From assembly GCF_040718835.1 (NCBI RefSeq), contig NZ_JBFEFG010000281.1, forward strand, positions 806,001 through 870,000: a stretch of 64,000 nt of DNA. The letters are read 5' to 3'. Shown here piece by piece: positions 60,139 through 64,000 of this stretch (positions within the stretch are counted from its first letter, which is position 1; each line of letters starts with the position of its first letter). Below the pieces are notes generated by a model. It did not search any database. It saw only the letters and a program-made list of their open reading frames with translations, and was not told where the DNA came from. The position numbers and the translations under genes are program-made. This stretch comes from Bremerella sp. JC817 (GTDB taxonomy: Bacteria; Planctomycetota; Planctomycetia; Pirellulales; Pirellulaceae).

Positions 60139-60774
60139 TCAGGGGGAAAGAGGCTGCTCGACGGAGGTCTCTTTCCCCTTTCTGTTTTCTTGCATCCGAA
60201 AACCAGCAACCGCAAATTTGCCTCCGAAATATCCCAACAAGAGCAGCCACAGGGTGTGCCCAGCCACATGAAACGTTTGCCAATTGGGATAAGCCACACG
60301 TGTTACTATCGTACTACTAAATAAACTGGCTTGTGAGCCGAGCATTCCCAATTTATTACCATGACGATCGAAAACTCGGCCAACCCGATCAACGGTAGGC
60401 CCAGACGCAGGGTCCACCAGTTTTCCCTCGACGAAATACTCGTACCGGACGATTCCTTCGTAGACTTTGTCCCAAACCAACTGCGAAGGGAGTCGAGGTC
60501 CAATGTCCATCTGACTGGCCAGCAAAGAAAAGAGCAAGGTCGTTGCCACGTAGCCATACGCGAAAACCAAAAATCCAATCAGGAAAGACTTTCTTTCACC
60601 ATCGACAATCCAGACCAGCGCTGTCATACCCATCAAAGCAACCCAAACGCAAGTCAGCAGAATTTGATCCCCTGGCGAGGGGGACCAAATCGAGCCCAGG
60701 ACGACAAATCCCACGGAAACGACCACGAGAAATTCTACTAACGAGAATTGAACGATTGCCTTCGATCGACTCAT
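60139..60774 (-). CDS. Membrane protein of unknown function with pilin-like N-terminus
   Basis: A 211-residue protein with four or five hydrophobic segments (~10-28, ~37-55, ~62-80 and one near 165-185). The first 25 residues read MSRSKAIVQ then FSLVEFLVVVSVGF, strikingly like the DUF1559 prepilin leader F-T-L-V-E-L-L-V-V, but the residue before Phe is Gln, so processing is unlikely. The C-terminal FHVAGHTLWLLLLGYFGGKFA has a pattern I have seen in planctomycete hypothetical proteins. ATG 60774 is chosen because an in-frame upstream codon adds only nine basic residues. No function is claimed. Confidence 0.65.
   Translation of the reverse strand: MSRSKAIVQFSLVEFLVVVSVGFVVLGSIWSPSPGDQILLTCVWVALMGMTALVWIVDGERKSFLIGFLVFAYGYVATTLLFSLLASQMDIGPRLPSQLVWDKVYEGIVRYEYFVEGKLVDPASGPTVDRVGRVFDRHGNKLGMLGSQASLFSSTIVTRVAYPNWQTFHVAGHTLWLLLLGYFGGKFAVAGFRMQENRKGKETSVEQPLSP
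60142..60180 (+). terminator. Terminator after the dienelactone hydrolase gene, overlapping a convergent gene end
   Basis: GGGGGAAAGAG (60142-60152) and CTCTTTCCCC (60169-60178) form a 10-bp stem, followed by TTTCTGTTTTCTTG. The stem lies inside the last codons of the convergent membrane protein gene, so it also encodes protein. Confidence 0.7.
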
Positions 60775-60867
60775 GAACGTCCTACCTCTCGAAGTTCTCA
60801 TGACGTTGAAAAAGGTTTAAGACGTCCATTTTAGAACGACCAACGATTCAGGCGAGTGTTTTGGCAT

Positions 60868-61971
60868 TCATGGTGTCTGCCCAGAAGTCAACTCCCGATA
60901 GGTTTCAAGCCATTTCGCGACGATCGCTCCTGAGATCTCGCCCGACGATTGATTTTCTTCGATCGTCTTTCCCCAATAGAAACTGGTCAGGCCATCACTC
61001 ACGGGCCTGGCCTTGTCGATGAAGTCTTTCGCTTCTTCCAGCGAGCACTTCAAGGGAAAGAACTCTTCGATTACCAGTGGTTTGCCAATGTCGTAAATCT
61101 TCAAGGCGGTGATCGCCTTGTCGACTTCCCCCGCAACGGGATAGAAGTGAACGCTGGCGAAGTCGAGGTGCTTCGAGACCGGCTCGCTATAGAACAGCGG
61201 CTTCGCGTTGGGCCAAACATGGGCCCACGGAATCACGCCGATCGTGATCAGCGTTTGGGAATCTTCCGAACGGATGGCTTCCGTCAGCTTCTGCACCCAC
61301 GCGGCGGCGATTTCCTGGTTGCTTCGTCCGTTGAGATCGCCGGCCCGGGCAATTCGCTGGACGAAATACTTGCCGCCCAACGCTTCCCCTACCAGCCACT
61401 CATCGCTGGGGCCGCCGCCACTGACAACCGGTTCGTTCATCAAGTCGTAGCAGAAAACTGCCGGCTGATCGCGACATGCATGAGCGATTGCTTTCCAGAA
61501 GTTGGATTGCACCTGCCAACGCTGCTCTAACGGTAGCCCGTCATACCAGGCCGGAATGTCCGCTTTGTGGTAACACCCGAGGCCCGTGAGATTAAGATAC
61601 AGCCCGGTCTTTTCAGCCAATTCGGCCAACTGGACTAGCTTACGAAGGTTCGCTTCGTTCGGCTGGTCAGCCGTGGTCATGAATTTGCCCAACTGCAGAT
61701 GCACCCGGACGACGTTGGCGCCGAGCGATTTAATTTCGGCGAAGTCTTCTTCCACGGTCGACCACTGGGCATCCCAGTAGTCTTCGATCAGCCGGCCGTC
61801 GCCATCGTGATCATAGTTGACGCCCCAGACGAAGAAGGACTGATCGGTTCCGGCAAGTGCAAAGTCTTGGCCGTTCTCTGCAATCTGCACCTTTCGCAGC
61901 GTTTGACCATGGGCAATGGCGGTCAGCCCCAGATGGCAGACCAGCATCAAGGCAACTAGGCGAAGACCCAT
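60868..61971 (-). CDS. Exported GH5-like glycoside hydrolase
   Basis: A 367-residue protein with signal peptide (GLRLVALMLVCHLGLTAIAHG). The TIM-barrel of clan GH-A is visible: FFVWGVNYDHDGDG, SLGANVVRVHLQLGKFM, the acid/base Glu in CYDLMNEPVV, HFYPVAGEV and the nucleophile Glu in LVIEEFFPL. This pattern fits GH5 (cellulase or mannanase-like) families. The substrate cannot be read. The start is ATG 61971; an in-frame codon nine bases upstream exists. It lies 77 bases after the glgX end on the same strand. Confidence 0.85.
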   Translation of the reverse strand: MGLRLVALMLVCHLGLTAIAHGQTLRKVQIAENGQDFALAGTDQSFFVWGVNYDHDGDGRLIEDYWDAQWSTVEEDFAEIKSLGANVVRVHLQLGKFMTTADQPNEANLRKLVQLAELAEKTGLYLNLTGLGCYHKADIPAWYDGLPLEQRWQVQSNFWKAIAHACRDQPAVFCYDLMNEPVVSGGGPSDEWLVGEALGGKYFVQRIARAGDLNGRSNQEIAAAWVQKLTEAIRSEDSQTLITIGVIPWAHVWPNAKPLFYSEPVSKHLDFASVHFYPVAGEVDKAITALKIYDIGKPLVIEEFFPLKCSLEEAKDFIDKARPVSDGLTSFYWGKTIEENQSSGEISGAIVAKWLETYRELTSGQTP

Positions 61972-62048
61972 GACGATCACTCCATAAAAAAATGGCAGCT
62001 CGTTTCCAAGCCGCCATTTTAAGGTTTTCCCGAGGGGGTCGCGAATCG

Positions 62049-64000
62049 TTACCGGGAGGCAACGTAGATTCGCACGCTTCGTTCTGGCATGACGAACTTG
62101 CCCGAAGCGGGTGGGCGTGGCCCATTGAGGTCTGGGTAAACGTCGCTTGGCGAGGTTGCTGCCGTGTCGACAAACATTCGCCAGCTCGTTCCCTTGGCAA
62201 CTGGCGGCAGAATGAACTGCTGCGGCGAAGCACTACCGTTCATCAGCAACAGGACGTCGCGACCGAATTGCTCTGGGTCGGTATCCTTGCTTGGTGCTGC
62301 AAACAAACAGGTCAGCATCGAGTCGCCACTGTCCCAATCGACGGCGGTGCCGAGATTGTTGTACCAGTTCACGTCGAACAGACCACGTCGACCGGTGGGG
62401 AAACCACCGAGGAAGTGCTTCTGGCGGACGGTTGGCTGGTCGCGACGGAAGGCGATCAAGGCTCGGACGAAGCGACGCATTTCGTCGTTCTTCTTCACCA
62501 ACTTCCAGTCGAGCCACGAAATTTCGTTGTCCTGGCAGTAGGCATTGTTATTGCCGTGCTGCGTACGACGAACTTCGTCACCCATCAGGATCATCGGAAC
62601 GCCCTGCGACATCAGCAACGTGCAGAACATATTCTTGATCTGCTGGTTGCGGATCTTTTCCGTGCTGGCCCGCTTGGTCGGACCTTCCACACCGTAGTTG
62701 TAACTCAGGTTGTGGTTGTCACCGTCGCGGTTCCCTTCGCCGTTGGCCTCGTTGTGCTTGTGGTTGTACGAGACCAGGTCGTTCATCGGGAAGCCGTCGT
62801 GCGACGTGATGAAGTTAATGCTGTGGTATGGCTGACGACCACCCGCCTGGTAAAGGTCGCTCGAACCGGCCAAGCGAGTTGCCAAGGCCCCCAGCTTGAA
62901 TGGTTCACCCTTCCAGAAGCTACGGATGTCGTCGCGGTACCGGCCGTTCCATTCTGCCCAACGCAAGTTGGCGAACGATCCGACCTGGTACGCACCGGCG
63001 GCGTCCCAAGCTTCGGCGATGATCTTCGTATCGGCCAGCATCGGGTCTTCAGCAATCGCTTCGACCAGCGGCGGATTGGCCACCAGGTTGCCGTTGCGAT
63101 CGCGACTCAAGATCGATGCCAGGTCGAAACGGAAACCGTCGACGTGGTAGTTATGCACCCAGTGACGCAGGCTGTTAAAGATCATCTCGCGAACGATCGG
63201 GTGGTTACCGTTGACCGTGTTACCGCAACCGGAGTAGTTCTTATACTCGCGGCCGCCGTTGGCCAACATGTAATAGACCTGGTTCTCGAGCCCCTTGAAG
63301 CTGAGGATCGGTCCCTTCTCGTTCCCTTCACAGGTGTGGTTGTAAACCACGTCGAGAATCACTTCGATGCCGGCCTGGTGCAAGGCCTTGACCATCTCTT
63401 TGAATTCGCGGACCTGACCACCAGGCGTTTTGCTGGCGGCGTATCCACGGTGCGGCGCGAAGAAGGCCATGGAGTCGTAACCCCAATAGTTGCCTCGCGT
63501 CGGCGTTTTGCCCGTGACCATGTCCATGATCGGGAACTCGTGGATCGGCATCAGCTCGACCGCGGTCACCCCGAGGGACTTCAGGTACGGAATTTTTTCA
63601 ATCACCCCCAGGTAGGTGCCTGGGTTCTTCACGTCGCTCGACTCGTGTGCCGTGAAACCTTTCACGTGCATTTCGTAGATGATCGACTCACTGAGGTCCC
63701 GCTTGAGATGGCGGTCCCCTTCCCAGTTGAAGCTTTCATCCACGACAACGCACTTGGGCGGACGGATGATACCGTCGTCCGATGGTTGGAACGTCCCGGC
63801 CAAAGCTTTGGCGTAAGGATCGATCAACCGTGCGCGACCGTCGAACAGCATACCTTCGTCAGGGTTGTACGGTCCTTCGGCTTGGAAGTGATAAAGCTGT
63901 CCAGCCGAGAGCCCTGGAATAAAAATACTCCAGATGTCTCCCCAACGATCGGTTTCGCGATCGAAGTCGATGATTTCGCTTGGCTCGCGATCGTCGACGT
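62049..64000 (-). CDS. glgX: Glycogen debranching enzyme GlgX (5' truncated)
   Basis: The frame is open from the window edge to the stop at 62049, so about 650 residues are present and the N-terminus is missing. The visible part begins with the CBM48 region (DRWGDIWSIFIPGL, YHFQAEGPY), followed by MLIDPYAKALAG-like and IYEMHVKGFT, GVTAVELMPIHEF and YNHTCEGNEKGP. The catalytic Asp is in GFRFDLASIL, the acid Glu in IIAEAWDAAG and the third Asp in FITSHDGF, as in isoamylase-type GH13 enzymes. GlgX removes alpha-1,6 branches from limit dextrins during glycogen breakdown. No other glycogen gene is seen in the window. Confidence 0.94.
   Translation of the reverse strand, partial: VDDREPSEIIDFDRETDRWGDIWSIFIPGLSAGQLYHFQAEGPYNPDEGMLFDGRARLIDPYAKALAGTFQPSDDGIIRPPKCVVVDESFNWEGDRHLKRDLSESIIYEMHVKGFTAHESSDVKNPGTYLGVIEKIPYLKSLGVTAVELMPIHEFPIMDMVTGKTPTRGNYWGYDSMAFFAPHRGYAASKTPGGQVREFKEMVKALHQAGIEVILDVVYNHTCEGNEKGPILSFKGLENQVYYMLANGGREYKNYSGCGNTVNGNHPIVREMIFNSLRHWVHNYHVDGFRFDLASILSRDRNGNLVANPPLVEAIAEDPMLADTKIIAEAWDAAGAYQVGSFANLRWAEWNGRYRDDIRSFWKGEPFKLGALATRLAGSSDLYQAGGRQPYHSINFITSHDGFPMNDLVSYNHKHNEANGEGNRDGDNHNLSYNYGVEGPTKRASTEKIRNQQIKNMFCTLLMSQGVPMILMGDEVRRTQHGNNNAYCQDNEISWLDWKLVKKNDEMRRFVRALIAFRRDQPTVRQKHFLGGFPTGRRGLFDVNWYNNLGTAVDWDSGDSMLTCLFAAPSKDTDPEQFGRDVLLLMNGSASPQQFILPPVAKGTSWRMFVDTAATSPSDVYPDLNGPRPPASGKFVMPERSVRIYVASR

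Overview
This 64 kb window is bacterial chromosomal DNA, almost certainly from a planctomycete of the Pirellulaceae type (Blastopirellula, Bremerella or Rhodopirellula relatives). That placement is inferred from gene content: three DUF1559 prepilin-like proteins, a formylglycine-type sulfatase, a DUF1207 protein, large exported von Willebrand factor A (VWA) proteins, an SMP-30/gluconolactonase-like protein, a GH5-like hydrolase, and loosely packed short operons with moderately high GC. I saw no tRNA, rRNA, CRISPR array, insertion sequence or prophage gene. About 54 protein genes are supported, and those at both window edges are truncated.

Layout. 1-9.9 kb: a truncated family 2 glycosyltransferase, the arginine genes argC-argJ, a Nudix hydrolase overlapping a polytopic membrane protein, a gluconolactonase-like protein, an esterase and an exported M28-PDZ peptidase. 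9.9-27.4 kb: a large Tad/Flp pilus locus. It has a leftward TadG-like / sulfatase-like / TadE-like operon. A rightward pilin region follows, with one canonical Flp pilin, a TadE-like protein, a GT-C-like membrane protein, a tail protein and three long pilins. Next come the rightward machinery genes (prepilin peptidase, CpaB, CpaF, TadB, TadC). They meet head-on a leftward block of secretin CpaC, OmpA/CpaD-like lipoprotein and TPR lipoprotein. No CpaE/TadZ gene is present.

27.8-37.2 kb: a Cys/His-rich exported protein with a strong terminator, a sulfatase, the leftward genes rtcB, lhgO and an MTH1187-family protein, a DUF1207 protein, an S41 protease and tsaD. 37.2-47 kb: a 1306-residue VWA/STN protein, an exported protein of unknown function, an SLC13-type permease with RCK_C domains, and the first DUF1559-lipoprotein pair. 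47-64 kb: a 1003-residue membrane VWA protein, a prenyltransferase-repeat protein, two more DUF1559-lipoprotein pairs, an HD phosphohydrolase, aspS (TTG start), a secreted dienelactone hydrolase-like protein, a GH5-like protein and truncated glgX.

The points most worth a second look are: (i) the sulfatase-fold protein inside the TadE/TadG operon, which appears to have lost every catalytic and metal-binding motif; (ii) the three long pilins, which share an N-Q-S/T-Y motif and lie beside a GT-C-like membrane protein; (iii) three separate DUF1559 + small lipoprotein cassettes within 14 kb; (iv) the VWA-STN-DUF2135-like architecture of the 1306-residue protein. All functional statements rest on reading the translated sequences; no database search was run.
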